This document shows positions 34,510 through 45,000 of a stretch of 64,000 nucleotides of DNA, one piece after another (position 1 is the first letter of the stretch; each line of letters begins with the position of its first letter). The position numbers were made by a program, and so were the translations under genes. A model generated the notes under the pieces. It did no database searches. It saw only the letters and a program-made list of their open reading frames with translations, and had not been told where the DNA came from. The stretch comes from an uncultured Bacilli bacterium. GTDB taxonomy: Bacteria > Bacillota_I > Bacilli_A > RF39 > UBA660. Location: contig CAKOKN010000003.1 in assembly GCA_934091055.1 (NCBI GenBank), forward strand, positions 1 through 64,000. Direction: 5' to 3'.

Positions 34510-37500
34510 TTATTTTTTGATTATTTTTTTAGTTACAGTAGTAGTTTTTCCTTTATATTCTACACTGTATGTTATTTTATATTCTCCTTCAGATAGAGAA
34601 TTTATTTCTTCTTCTAACTCGCTTTTAGAGTTTAGTGTTTTACCTTGAATTATGTATTTAATTTTACTATCTGATGTTACATCTTTACCGTCGTAAGTAA
34701 CTTTAACTCCCTCGTCAGAGTATGAACCCATTACTGTTTCTTCAGAAGTTGCTACAGTAGCAGTTAGTTTATTATCACTTGGTGTAGTAGGAGAAGTGCT
34801 TCCTCCAGTTGATTTAATTGTTATTGATTGTCCATCACTGGCATTACTCTTAAAGTTATTATATTCTGCTTTTACAACTATTTCAATATTACCTGATGTA
34901 GTAGGTTGGTATGTGTATTCAGTTTCTTTAGTGAAGGCTATTCTTTCTAGTGAACCATTACTATTTTTAACATAGATACCAAATCCATTGCCTCCTAGGG
35001 TATTATTGTTATAGTTTATTCTAGCTTGTAAGAAGGCTCCAGAACTATTTCCAAATACTGAGTTACTAAAGTATTTACTTAAGTAAGATTCATTTAGAAC
35101 ATCTGGTACTTTCCAAGTCCAAGTTAGTTTATAGTTACTTCCTACTTTAGTACTTTGTAGGTTTGTTACATCGTTTAGTTTAGCAAATCTTTCTGATACT
35201 TCAGTAGGTTGTGCTCCTTTTTTGAAGTATTCTGTAAGTTTTAAATCGTCAGGTGTATATTCACTAGCTAATTTAGCAGGCCAAGTATCTTTTTCTACAG
35301 TGGCTGTTACTACTGAAGAAGGCATCTCCCAAGTCTTTGTTGTTGTTGGAATATACTTCATAACAGATCTCATAACAGCGTCTTTTGGAGCGCTTGCTCC
35401 GGTTAAGTAGTGGTCTTTATCTACTTTTTCATAACCATACCATAATGCTATTGAATATTCAGGAGTGTATGCTACAGTCCATAAATCGTTTACTGAACCA
35501 ACTGGTATACCTTTTGCACGACAATCTGCTTCAGATAGGTTAGATGTACCTGTTTTAGCTGCTACTGTAGCTCCAGCTACTTTTGCGCCTCCATTAAATC
35601 CAGCATCAACGGCATATTTTAATACGTTATTCATTAAGTATGCAGTAGATTCTTCCATTACTTTTTCTTTTTGATATTCTTTTAAGTCTTTAGTTTCAAT
35701 TACTTTTTCAGACTCTCTATATTCTATTTTAGTAACAGCATAAGTCTTAATATGATAGCCACCATTAGCAAATGATGCATAAGCTTCGGCCATTTCTAGA
35801 GGAGTAAATCCACGTGATACTCCACCGATAGAGTAAGCTTCATTTATTATGTTGTCGCCACCATTATCATATTTTTTATAGTTACTGTCTTTAGTACTAT
35901 AAGCAACATCTAGTCCTAGACCATTTACGAATTTTACGATATTCTTTTTATCTACTTGTTGGAAAGCCTTTAATGCTGGTATGTTTCTTGAGTAACTAAG
36001 TGCTCTACGTAATGTTATTAATCCTTCATAGTTTCCATCCCAGTTTCCTACTGCTGGACCGTTTGTATAAGCCCAAGGTTCGTCATTGAATAGGGTATAA
36101 GTAGAAAAGTCGTTATATTCAAATCCTGGACCGTAATCGAATAATGGTTTAGCGGTACTACCTGGTTGTCTATATGATTGAGTAGCGTAGTTCCAATCAC
36201 CTGATTGTCTATTATGTCCGGCTCCTATAGCTACGATAGAACCATCATTTACATTAGTTACGGCTATACCTGCTTGTACTTCTTCATCAGCCCAAGTATG
36301 GTCTTCACCACTTAATACTTTATTTAATCCTTCTTGAATACTTCTATCTAGTGCTGTATATATTTTCATTGATACTTTAGAAGGATCGTCTCCAGTTCTC
36401 TCTTTTATTTCTTCGATAACTGTATCAATATATCCTTGATAGTCACCATCTTTTTGAGCTCCTGCTAGCATACTTTCTATTGATACTGCACTTGCCATTT
36501 CTTTTTCTTCTTTAGTTATATATCCGTGTCTTACCATAAGGTTTAATACTGTTTCTCTTCTTTTTTCAGCAGCCTCTGGGTTTTTATATGGATTATATCT
36601 ATTTGGTGCTTGATACATTCCTGCTAGCATTGCGGCTTCTGGTAAGCTAAGTTCGGATACACTTTTACCAAAGTAGTATTTACTTGCTTCTTCAACACCA
36701 TAGATTGTTCCACCTAGACAGCTATCATTAACGTATAATTCTATTATTTCTTCTTTACTATATTTCTTTTCCATAAAGAATACTGATAGATATACATCTT
36801 TGAATTTACGAATTATTCCTTTTAACCCTTCACTTGATGTATCTGTTAGGTTATTTTTTACTACTTGCATTGTTAGGGTAGATGCTCCACCGGCATCGGA
36901 GTTACCTAATAGTTGTAATGCTGATGCTTTTAGAAATCTAGCCATATCAACACCATTGTGTTGAAAATATCTAGAGTCTTCAGTAGCAACAATGGCATCT
37001 ATTAGTACTTGAGGTAATTCGTCATATGTTACGGATTCTCTTTTTTGTGCTCCAAGGGTTGCAAATACTTCACCATCTTTATCATACATAACTGTTTGGT
37101 CTTGATTTACTAAGGCATTAGGATCAAAACTACCAGTACTTACTACTATATAAATCATAAAGGCTGCTGCTAGAAATATACAGAAGATAAAAAATCCTAG
37201 TATTATAGTAATTATTTTTTTACCAATACTTTTTTTATCTTTATTGCCTTCTTTGCTTCTTTTGTTATCTTTTCTTTTACTTTTATTAATTTTTCTCTTG
37301 ATATCATTAAACTTACTGAAGTTTAATTTCTTTTTTGTTTTTTTCTTTGTATTTAAGTCTTCTTCATTTAGTTCTTCTATTGGAATACTTTTCTTTGTAG
37401 TAGTCTTCTTTTTAGGTTTACTACTTTTTGATATTCCCTTTTTTCTATCTCTAGAACTCACAATATCAACTTCCTTTCTTTCTGATAAAATAAATTTATC

Positions 37501-37647
37501 TTTCTTTTTCTTCTTTTTGTTTATGATTTTACTTGCTTTAAAGTACATAATAAGTAATGGTATTGTAAATAGTAGTATTAGTAATCCTTTTTCTTTAAAT
37601 GCTATGATACTTAGAATGGTTATTGTTATAAAAAGAATTATTATCAT
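34510..37647 (-). CDS. Class A penicillin-binding protein (PBP1A-like)
   Basis: A 1045-residue bifunctional peptidoglycan synthase, long for the family. Two N-terminal hydrophobic segments (1-38) precede a ~100-residue Lys-rich cytoplasmic tract and the main anchor helix (146-171). The GT51 glycosyltransferase has catalytic E223 in ATEDSRYFQHNGVD. The transpeptidase has S497-TAK500, S553-RN555 and K698-TGT701. After ~780 come a fibronectin-like domain and a Thr/Ser-linked Ig-like tail. The extra N-terminal membrane pair is unusual. It starts 2 nt after recU, the common recU-ponA pairing. Confidence 0.93.
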   Translation of the reverse strand: MIIILFITITILSIIAFKEKGLLILLFTIPLLIMYFKASKIINKKKKKKDKFILSERKEVDIVSSRDRKKGISKSSKPKKKTTTKKSIPIEELNEEDLNTKKKTKKKLNFSKFNDIKRKINKSKRKDNKRSKEGNKDKKSIGKKIITIILGFFIFCIFLAAAFMIYIVVSTGSFDPNALVNQDQTVMYDKDGEVFATLGAQKRESVTYDELPQVLIDAIVATEDSRYFQHNGVDMARFLKASALQLLGNSDAGGASTLTMQVVKNNLTDTSSEGLKGIIRKFKDVYLSVFFMEKKYSKEEIIELYVNDSCLGGTIYGVEEASKYYFGKSVSELSLPEAAMLAGMYQAPNRYNPYKNPEAAEKRRETVLNLMVRHGYITKEEKEMASAVSIESMLAGAQKDGDYQGYIDTVIEEIKERTGDDPSKVSMKIYTALDRSIQEGLNKVLSGEDHTWADEEVQAGIAVTNVNDGSIVAIGAGHNRQSGDWNYATQSYRQPGSTAKPLFDYGPGFEYNDFSTYTLFNDEPWAYTNGPAVGNWDGNYEGLITLRRALSYSRNIPALKAFQQVDKKNIVKFVNGLGLDVAYSTKDSNYKKYDNGGDNIINEAYSIGGVSRGFTPLEMAEAYASFANGGYHIKTYAVTKIEYRESEKVIETKDLKEYQKEKVMEESTAYLMNNVLKYAVDAGFNGGAKVAGATVAAKTGTSNLSEADCRAKGIPVGSVNDLWTVAYTPEYSIALWYGYEKVDKDHYLTGASAPKDAVMRSVMKYIPTTTKTWEMPSSVVTATVEKDTWPAKLASEYTPDDLKLTEYFKKGAQPTEVSERFAKLNDVTNLQSTKVGSNYKLTWTWKVPDVLNESYLSKYFSNSVFGNSSGAFLQARINYNNNTLGGNGFGIYVKNSNGSLERIAFTKETEYTYQPTTSGNIEIVVKAEYNNFKSNASDGQSITIKSTGGSTSPTTPSDNKLTATVATSEETVMGSYSDEGVKVTYDGKDVTSDSKIKYIIQGKTLNSKSELEEEINSLSEGEYKITYSVEYKGKTTTVTKKIIKK

Positions 37648-37649
37648 AG

Positions 37650-38189
37650 TTAGATTTCCTTAATTAGTTTATCTACTACTTTGATATAATCTAATCTTGG
37701 AGAATATTTTAATTCTATTTTATAACAGTTTTCTTCGAAGTATTTTAGTGGTATAGATTTTCTTTCATTAGTATTTAGAAAATCTATTAGTTGTCTACCT
37801 TTTAGTATGTAGTTCTTATTTAATTTTGTAAATCTTACGATTAAAAAGACAATACCGTTATGTTTTAATACTTTTTTTATATACTCGATTTGATGGGGAT
37901 GTATATTACTTATTGCAAAACTTGTTTCACTAGCAGTTTCTTTAGCATCGAATTCTATATAGTATCCTTTATATACTCCATTGTAGTCTAGAGTAGATTG
38001 TGTTTCAAAGAAAGCATCTTTTATTCTAGCACTTTTAAAGTCAGTTTTAGTAATTCTAATAGGGGTAGGTTTCTTATTAATTAATGCTATATCATATAAT
38101 TCATAGTATTTATTAGTATTATTGATATCATTTTCTAGGCCCATTCCTCTATTTGCATAAGTACTATTGAAATTTGTTCTGTAATTCAA
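37650..38189 (-). CDS. recU: Holliday junction resolvase RecU
   Basis: A 179-residue RecU. ANRGMGLENDINNTNKYY and KKPTPIRITKTDFK open the fold, STLDYNGVYKGYYIEFDAKET is the metal-binding nuclease core, and TSFAISNIHPHQIEYIKKVLKHNGIVFLIV follows. It cuts four-way junctions during recombination and chromosome segregation. TTG start with AGGTGAT upstream. First gene of the recU-PBP operon. Confidence 0.95.
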   Translation of the reverse strand: MNYRTNFNSTYANRGMGLENDINNTNKYYELYDIALINKKPTPIRITKTDFKSARIKDAFFETQSTLDYNGVYKGYYIEFDAKETASETSFAISNIHPHQIEYIKKVLKHNGIVFLIVRFTKLNKNYILKGRQLIDFLNTNERKSIPLKYFEENCYKIELKYSPRLDYIKVVDKLIKEI

Positions 38190-38206
38190 GTAATATCACC
38201 TACTTA

Positions 38207-38212
38207 ATTATA
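38207..38212 (-). promoter_or_regulatory. recU-PBP promoter (-10)
   Basis: Minus-strand TATAAT at 38207-38212 with a weak TAGATT near the -35 position, giving a leader of ~10 nt. Confidence 0.55.
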
Positions 38213-38278
38213 CTATAAAAATTTAAAAAAATCTATATAATTAAATAAAGATGTTATTATATGTTAAATAGTGTAAAC

Positions 38279-38350
38279 AAAAAGAATGTTTATTTTATAG
38301 ACTTAGAATAAGGCTATAAAATACCTCTTAAGACAAGAGGCTTAAGAGGA
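38279..38350 (+). repeat. Two-hairpin intergenic element, copy 1
   Basis: A conserved AAAAAGAATGTT head leads into hairpin I, TATTTTATAG (38291-38300) / CTATAAAATA (38314-38323), with an inner CTTA-GAA-TAAG. Hairpin II abuts it: CCTCTTAAG (38324-38332) / CTTAAGAGG (38341-38349). Both hairpins hold an AGAC...GGCT internal mismatch. The first 49 nt are identical to 63726-63774. It lies between recU (divergent) and the DUF378 terminator. Orientation is set by comparison with copy 2. Confidence 0.75.
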
Positions 38351-38351
38351 T

Positions 38352-38380
38352 AAAAAAATAACGTGTTATCTCTAACACGC
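38352..38380 (-). terminator. DUF378 gene terminator
   Basis: Minus strand CGTGTTA (38373-38379 region) - GAGA - TAACACG followed by TTATTTTTTTA. Confidence 0.85.
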
Positions 38381-38381
38381 T

Positions 38382-38576
38382 TTAATCTAGATCTTTAGTT
38401 AATATTCCAATATCTATAATACCAGATATTAATACTAATATATATACTATTCTGGTTAATAAAGTACCGTCTCCAAATAGGTATTCTACTAAATTAAAAT
38501 TAAATATACCCACTAAACCCCAATTAATAGCTCCTATTATAGTTAGTACTATTGCTATTTTATATAATGTATTCAT
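38382..38576 (-). CDS. DUF378 small membrane protein
   Basis: A 64-residue protein with two membrane helices. IIGAINWGLVGIFNFNLVEYLFG is the DUF378 signature, and a second helix RIVYILVLISGIIDI follows. Function of the family is unknown. Full family length, strong AAGGAGG ribosome site, monocistronic with its own terminator. Confidence 0.9.
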   Translation of the reverse strand: MNTLYKIAIVLTIIGAINWGLVGIFNFNLVEYLFGDGTLLTRIVYILVLISGIIDIGILTKDLD

Positions 38577-38680
38577 AATTCCTCCTTTTTACTTTTATTT
38601 TGTACTAAAAATAATTAATTATTCATCATATTAAAAAAAATAATTAATATAATTTATCAGAAAGAACAAAGAGGTGAAAT

Positions 38681-39865
38681 ATGAAAAGAAAGTTGTTATT
38701 TCTACTTACAATAGGTCTGTTTCTTTTAGGAGGCTGTGGTAATAGAAGCGAAAAAGATATTATTAATGATTTGACTAAAAAGATAAATGCTTCTAAATCT
38801 TATTATATTGAAGGTACTTTAGAAATTGTTAATAATGAGGATGTCTATACTTATGATGTTAATGTTAGTTATTCTGCTAAAAACAATTATAAAGTTGATT
38901 TAGTTAATAAGGTTAATAATCACGAACAGATAATTCTTAGAAATAGTGATGGTGTATATGTTATTACTCCTAAAATTAATAAGAGTTTTAAATTCCAGAG
39001 TGATTGGCCTTATAATAATTCACAAGTTTATTTATTAGGACCATTACTTGAAGATATTACTAATGATGAGAAGAGAGAATTTACTAAAGTAGATGATGGT
39101 TATAAGTTAGTAGTAGCTGCTAATTATCCTAATAATTCTAAACTTGTTAAACAAGAAATATTACTTGATAAGAATGCTAATATTAAAAAGGTAACTGTTT
39201 TAGATAAGGATAATAATCCTGCAATTACAATGAAGTTTGATAAGATTGATTTAAAGAGTAAATTTAAAGATAGTTATTTTGACTTAAAAGAAATTATTGA
39301 TACTAGAGAAGATAGTAATAATACTACGAATAATGATAATACTAATGATAATGCTAATACTAATGTTAATGAAAACACTAATACTAATGATAATACTAAT
39401 AGTAATGATGTAAATAATCCTGATAAAGATAGTACTACTAATAATAATGTTAACAATAATACAAATAATAATACTAATACAAATAATAATAGTACTGAGA
39501 CTAAAGAAACTAAAGAGACTAGTTCTATAGAAGATGTAATCTATCCTATGTATATACCTTCGAATACTTATCTATCTAATAAAGAGAAAGTTAGTAAAGA
39601 TGGTGGAGAAAGACTTATTCTTACTTTTGATGGTGATAATCCATTTATGTTAATAGAGGAGACAGTATCTTATGAGAAAGAACATTTGATAGTTCCTACT
39701 TATGGAGAACTTGAACTTATGGCCTCTACTATAGCTATTGTTAATGATAACTCTGTTAATTGGATTGATAATAATATTGAGTACTATGTAGTTAGTGATA
39801 AACTATCTAAGAGTGAATTACTTGATATTGCAAGAAGTGTATCTGTTCTTCCTGTTAGTAAGTAG
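38681..39865 (+). CDS. LolA/GerS-like lipoprotein
   Basis: A 394-residue lipoprotein. The lipobox LLGGC19 ends the signal peptide. Residues ~25-205 (KKINASKSYYIEGTLEIVNNEDVYTY, ILRNSDGVYVITPKINKSFKFQSDWP, NNPAITMKFDKIDL) have the LolA/GerS beta-sheet pattern known from germination and lipoprotein-carrier proteins. A ~75-residue Asn/Thr linker follows, then a C-terminal domain (295-394; YPMYIPSNTYLSN...WIDNNIEYYVVSDKLSKSELLDIA) of DUF4367/RseB type. If GerS-like, it would act in spore cortex breakdown, but the sequence does not prove it. Confidence 0.65.
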   Translation: MKRKLLFLLTIGLFLLGGCGNRSEKDIINDLTKKINASKSYYIEGTLEIVNNEDVYTYDVNVSYSAKNNYKVDLVNKVNNHEQIILRNSDGVYVITPKINKSFKFQSDWPYNNSQVYLLGPLLEDITNDEKREFTKVDDGYKLVVAANYPNNSKLVKQEILLDKNANIKKVTVLDKDNNPAITMKFDKIDLKSKFKDSYFDLKEIIDTREDSNNTTNNDNTNDNANTNVNENTNTNDNTNSNDVNNPDKDSTTNNNVNNNTNNNTNTNNNSTETKETKETSSIEDVIYPMYIPSNTYLSNKEKVSKDGGERLILTFDGDNPFMLIEETVSYEKEHLIVPTYGELELMASTIAIVNDNSVNWIDNNIEYYVVSDKLSKSELLDIARSVSVLPVSK

Positions 39866-39876
39866 TAGTATAAATT

Positions 39877-39902
39877 AAGCCCAGTTATCTGGGTTTTCTT
39901 TT
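39877..39902 (+). terminator. Terminator after lipoprotein gene
   Basis: CCCAG (39880-39884), loop TTAT, CTGGG (39889-39893), then TTTTCTTTT. Confidence 0.85.
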
Positions 39903-39904
39903 GC

Positions 39905-39933
39905 TTGAAAAATTATTTTATTTAGGGTATAAT
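39905..39933 (+). promoter_or_regulatory. Cysteine desulfurase gene promoter
   Basis: -35 TTGAAA (39905-39910), 17-bp spacer, -10 TATAAT (39928-39933). Confidence 0.85.
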
Positions 39934-39954
39934 ACTTTTGAGGTGGGAGTATAT

Positions 39955-41076
39955 ATGATATATTTTGATAATAGTGCTACTACTATGGTAGATAAGAGAG
40001 TATTAGATACTTTTAATAAAGTTTGTTTGGAGTATCCAGGAAATGCTAATTCTCTTCATAGTTTGGGTGTTAAATCTAAGGAGTTAGAAGAATATGCTAC
40101 GGAAAGAATAGCGGATCTTTTAAAAATAGATAAGGATGAGATTATATATACTTCAGGAGCTACGGAGTCAAATAATACAATATTAAAAGGAGTAGCTTCA
40201 AGATATAAGAATAGAGGTAATCATATTATTATTAGCCCTTTAGAACATTCTTCTGTTATAGCTACTTGTGATTATTTAGAGAGTAAGGGCTTTATAATAG
40301 ATAAAGTTAGGTTAAGAGAAGATGGTCTTATTGATATAGATCATTTAAAAGAATTAATAAATGATAAGACAATACTTGTATTTATTTCTTATGTAGATAG
40401 TGAACTTGGTATTAGACAAGATATTAAGAGTATTAAGAAAATAGTAAATAATTATCCTAAGTGTTATTTAGGAGTTGATGCTACACAAGCTATTGGTAAG
40501 ATAGAGGTAGATTTTAGAGATGTAGATTTTCTTAGTATGTCTGCGCATAAGATATTTGGTTTAAAGGGAATAGGTCTTCTATTAAAGAAGAAGAATATTG
40601 TTATTGATAATTTAATTAATGGAGGTAAGTCTACTACTATATATCGTAGTGGTACTCCAGCATTACCTTTAATATGTAGTTTAATGAAAGCTCTTGAACT
40701 TATTATTCCTAATATTAAAAATAATTATAAATATGTAGAAGAATTAAATAGAGTTATAGTAGATAATTTAAAGAAGTATAAGAATATACACATTAATAGT
40801 ACAGAGAATAGTATTCCTTATATAATTAATTTTAGTATAAAGAATATTAAACCAGAGACTTTTATTCATTCAATGGAAGAAGAAGATATTTATTTATCTA
40901 CTAGAAGTGCTTGTTCTTTTTCTGATTATTCTAGTAGTATATACGCTTTATATAAAGATAAAGATATTGCTTCTCATAGTATAAGAATTAGTCTTTCTTA
41001 TTTAAATACTAAAGAAGAAGTAGATAAGTTTATAGTAGCATTTGATAAAATTTATAATAAACTATCATTGAGATAA
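39955..41076 (+). CDS. Cysteine desulfurase (NifS/IscS type)
   Basis: A 373-residue class V PLP enzyme that takes sulfur from cysteine for Fe-S clusters or tRNA thiolation. IYFDNSATTMVD opens it. Pocket His98 is in PLEHSSV, the PLP Lys199 is in SMSAHKIFG, and catalytic C320 lies in STRSACSF. Single copy without IscU nearby, a pattern of IscS-like enzymes that feed tRNA thiolation in Firmicutes. ATG 39955 behind GAGGTGGGAG is chosen; the frame runs back to TTG 39901 but across the promoter. Confidence 0.93.
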   Translation: MIYFDNSATTMVDKRVLDTFNKVCLEYPGNANSLHSLGVKSKELEEYATERIADLLKIDKDEIIYTSGATESNNTILKGVASRYKNRGNHIIISPLEHSSVIATCDYLESKGFIIDKVRLREDGLIDIDHLKELINDKTILVFISYVDSELGIRQDIKSIKKIVNNYPKCYLGVDATQAIGKIEVDFRDVDFLSMSAHKIFGLKGIGLLLKKKNIVIDNLINGGKSTTIYRSGTPALPLICSLMKALELIIPNIKNNYKYVEELNRVIVDNLKKYKNIHINSTENSIPYIINFSIKNIKPETFIHSMEEEDIYLSTRSACSFSDYSSSIYALYKDKDIASHSIRISLSYLNTKEEVDKFIVAFDKIYNKLSLR

Positions 41077-41131
41077 TAAAAAAGAGTTTAAAATAAACAA
41101 AATTACCACATATTAGTAATGTAATATTTAG

Positions 41132-41179
41132 AGGTTTGAAGTAATAGCTATTATGTTACTGTATTTCAAACCTTTTCTT
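41132..41179 (+). terminator. Long terminator hairpin after cysteine desulfurase gene
   Basis: AGGTTTGAA (41132-41140) pairs with TTCAAACCT (41165-41173), with inner GTAA/TTAC pairing, followed by TTTTCTTT. Confidence 0.8.
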
Positions 41180-41200
41180 TATATAATTTTGCTTATTAGA

Positions 41201-41228
41201 TTGACAAAATTATAAATAATGTTATAAT
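41201..41228 (+). promoter_or_regulatory. Sortase-adhesin operon promoter
   Basis: -35 TTGACA (41201-41206), 16-bp spacer, -10 TATAAT (41223-41228). Confidence 0.85.
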
Positions 41229-41264
41229 ATATAACTACTAAAGGAACTGTTTTGGGGTGAACCT

Positions 41265-42002
41265 ATGAAAAGTATTAAAAATAAAAGAAAAATTATAATT
41301 ATAATTATTTTAATATTGTTATCTCTATTAGTAATAGGAATATATTATTCTACTAATAAAAAGAGTAATAAGAAAGATTATTTATTAGTTAATATTGATA
41401 GAAATAATAATGTTAATAATCCTATTAATTATGAAGAAGTTATTAATGATATTAGAAGTGAATATAACAATGATGATATTGTTGGTGTTCTTGAAATAGA
41501 AAATACTGATTATATTGTACCTATATTACAAGGAGAAGATAATGAGTATTATTTAAATCATTTACCTAATAAAGAAGAAAACTTTATGGGATCGGTTTTT
41601 CTTGACTACAGAGTTAATATAGACTCTAGTAGGAAGTTATTAATTTATGGTCATAATTCTGCTAATGTTGATATGCCATTTACAATATTAGAAGAGTTTT
41701 ATGATAAAGATTATTATGATAATCATAAGTATATGTCTATTACTACAAGTAGTACAAAGAAGGAGTATGAGATATTCTCTGTCTATGTAGAGACTAGTGA
41801 CTTCTCATATATGAATATTAACTTTGATAGTGATGAAGACTATTATAATCACTTAAGTAAGTTAAAGAGTAAGTCTATGTATGATACTGGTGTTAATATT
41901 AATAGTAATGATGAAATACTAGTATTACAAACTTGTAGTGAGCATCCTGATTATCGTAATTATCAAAAGAAGTATTTATTAATAATATTGAGGAGGTTAT
42001 AA
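41265..42002 (+). CDS. Class B-type sortase
   Basis: A 245-residue membrane transpeptidase. One N-terminal helix (about 9-28), then the sortase barrel: DIVGVLEIENTDYIVPILQGEDNEYYL, catalytic H130 in LLIYGHNS, C224 in LQTCSEHPDYR, and R231. The FxGSVFLDYR and YYLNHL segments are class B features. It joins a sorting-signal Thr to an acceptor amine in the wall or on a pilin. Adhesin gene starts 3 nt after its stop, so it likely serves that substrate. GGGGTGA ribosome site. Confidence 0.9.
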   Translation: MKSIKNKRKIIIIIILILLSLLVIGIYYSTNKKSNKKDYLLVNIDRNNNVNNPINYEEVINDIRSEYNNDDIVGVLEIENTDYIVPILQGEDNEYYLNHLPNKEENFMGSVFLDYRVNIDSSRKLLIYGHNSANVDMPFTILEEFYDKDYYDNHKYMSITTSSTKKEYEIFSVYVETSDFSYMNINFDSDEDYYNHLSKLKSKSMYDTGVNINSNDEILVLQTCSEHPDYRNYQKKYLLIILRRL

Positions 42003-42005
42003 GGA

Positions 42006-45000
42006 ATGAAAAAAACAGTAAAAAAATTTGCAAAGTTTTTATTACTAATTGCAGTTATATTTTCTGATTTGATGACTCCTATTAGTGTTTTAGCTGATGA
42101 GTTATCTAGTACTCCTAATAAGGGTGATGTTGGAATTAATAAGTCTGTAAGTAGTGATGGTGGAAATTCTGCTACTGTATCTAATAATGTTAACCTTGAA
42201 AAAGAAGGAGATGTTAGTGTTACTAAAACTGTTAGTAAGACTGATGTTTTAGGTAGATATAAAGTAGAATTTAATATTAAAGGAAAGGATGTAGAAGACG
42301 AGAAAGAAATCATTAAACCAGTATATGCTGTTGTTGTATTTGATAGATCTGGTAGTATGAAAAGTGAATATACTGACACTGATGAATGCGAAAGATATGA
42401 TCAGGGATGGTATAAAGATGAAAATGGTAACTGGGTAAATGGCAGATACTGTTCTAGGTATAAACAAGCTTATAATAATAAGTGGGAAAATGCTGTGGCA
42501 GGAGCTAAATTATTTGCTAATACATTATCTACTAATATACCAACTGCTAATATAGCATTAGTAGCTTTTTCAGGTAATAAGTCTGGCTTTGGTTATACAG
42601 ATTCTGACTATAATGATGCTGAAGTTGTAAGAGGATTTAAAACTGGTAGTGAAGCTACTTTAGATGATGCTAATTTTGGTTCTCCTAATGGTGGAACTAA
42701 CTTAGAGGCAGGTTTATACGAAGCAAATAAGTTATTAGAAGAAGCACCAGCGGATGCTTATAAGTATGTTGTAGTAATTAGTGATGGTCAACCAACATTC
42801 TACTATGATGAAAATGGTTATACTAGAGGTGATGGTAGTAATACTAATGATAATACATATGATGCTACTATAAGTATGGCAAATACTCTTAAGAATGCTA
42901 CTAAAGCTGAGATATTCTCTATTGGTTATATATTACCAGAAGGAAAGGTATATAAAGATAAGACTGCTGCTGATATATTAACAGAAGTAGCTAGTCCTGA
43001 TGTTGAAGACTCTAATATTACACATTATACATATGCTGATCCTACATCAATAGCTAATACTTTTACTAATATAGCAAAAGAACTTAGTATTGTAAAAGCA
43101 GGTACTAAAGCAGTGCTTACTGATAAATTGGGTAGTGCATTTAAAATAACTAGTACTGATGGTACACAAAGAAGTTTTGTTAGTGAAGAAATAAAAGAGA
43201 TAACAGAAGAAGGTACTACTATATCATTCTATATTGATATTGATCAAGATAGTCCTACAGAATGGTATGATACTAATGCTGGATTTACTCTAACATACAC
43301 TGACTATAAAGGCGAAGAAAAATCTATACAAGTAGATGAAAATCCACAAGTGTACTGGGTACAAAATGAATATGAATATGTAGTAAATTATTATAAAGAT
43401 AGTATAACTAGTGAGAACAAGATAGCTAGTGATACTAGAATTGCAGTTAATGGCACTGTGATTAATGAAGAAAATGTAGATAGAGATAAATATTTACCAG
43501 AAGGTTATAAATTTGAATCTATTACTCCAGAGTCTATTACTGTATTAAATGATGGAGTAAAGAGAGAAATCAATATCTTATATACTATTAAGAAATTTGA
43601 TTATAAAGTAAATTATTATTATGATAATACTCTTGATAATAGTTTAGATATTAAAGATGTTTCTTATGGTACTAAAGTAGATGCTAGTAGTTATTATTTA
43701 GATAGTGATAGTATTAGAGAAGGCTATAGTTTAGATACTACTAGAAGTGATAATGGTACTTATACTATTACTAGTAATGAAGTTGTAATTGATATATACT
43801 ATAAGAGAAATAACTATGGTTATACAGTAAACTATTTCTTTAATAGTGAAAAAGGATTTAGTGATGATAGTTCTGCGATATATGGGGATAAGATAACTGC
43901 TGAAAGTAAATGGCTTAGTAATGATAGACTTTCTAGTAATGGAAAGAGCGATTACTTCTTAGATCCAAATAGAGAAGCAGATAATAATGAAGAAATTACT
44001 ATAGGAACAGATGCTAGTAGTAATGTATTAAATATTTATTATATTAACACTAACTTTGATAATACTAATGAGAATATAGTAAAGAGTACTTCTACAAATA
44101 AAGTAGTTAGCTCTAATGATTTAGTTAGTTATACATTAAAATATAATAGTTCAATAAATAATGTAAGAAAAGACGATAGAGTAGTAGTAACTATTAAAGA
44201 TACACTACCAGGAAGTATTGATACTAATAAGAGTACTTTAAATGGTGGAGTTTATAATAGTGAAAATAATACTATTACTTGGACTTTTACTTATACTATA
44301 GAAGAATTTACTAAGATTTATAATGTAGATGAGAAAATTGATTATACTGTTTTATATACAGATTATTTAAGTAATAATGGTGGTAACTTAAATAATACAG
44401 TAGTAGGAAATACAAAAGTAGTAAGTGCAGGATTAGATGATAAAGTAACTGATGGTAGTGAAAGTTTTGCTAATGTTCCTGTTGAAATTAAAGGTACTGT
44501 TAATGTATACTTTAAAGATGAGGAAGGAAAAGATATTTCTAGTAAAACTGCTTTAGGAGAAGCACTTGCTGGTACTGATTATAGTACTACTGCTAAAGAT
44601 ATTTTTGGTTATACTTTAGATGAAAGTAAATTACCAGAAAATAAAGACGGAAAATATATAGAAGGTAATATTGATGTTATCTATACTTATACTAAGAATG
44701 ATGGAGATATTACTAAAAATGAAGTAAGTAAAGAAGGACCAGAGACTATAAATAGTATTGATGGTGTGTTTAACTATAAACTTACTTATGTTGGAAGAAT
44801 AGAAAATTATGTTGGTAAGGCTAAACTTGTACTTACTGATAAACTTCCATATGAATTAGATTTAGATAATTCTAATATTGATAATAGATGTGTATATAGT
44901 GCTGATGCTAAGACTATTACTTGTACTAAAGACTATGATATTACAGAAGATACTAATATAAGTGAAGAGTTTGCTCTATCACTAGTATTTAATGGAGTAG

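Noticed and set aside
37244..37663. Plus-strand frame opposite the PBP N terminus
   Set aside because: Phe/Leu-rich mirror of the Lys-rich tract of the PBP; no motifs, no ribosome site.
39300..39490. Dense AAT/ACT repeats considered as tandem repeat or CRISPR-like array
   Set aside because: They encode the Asn/Thr linker of the lipoprotein in frame. There are no regular repeat-spacer units. No CRISPR array or cas gene was seen anywhere in the window.
41100..41131. Second small RNA before the desulfurase terminator
   Set aside because: ATTAC/GTAAT pairing is weak and lacks its own promoter; it is simply the 3' tail of the desulfurase transcript.
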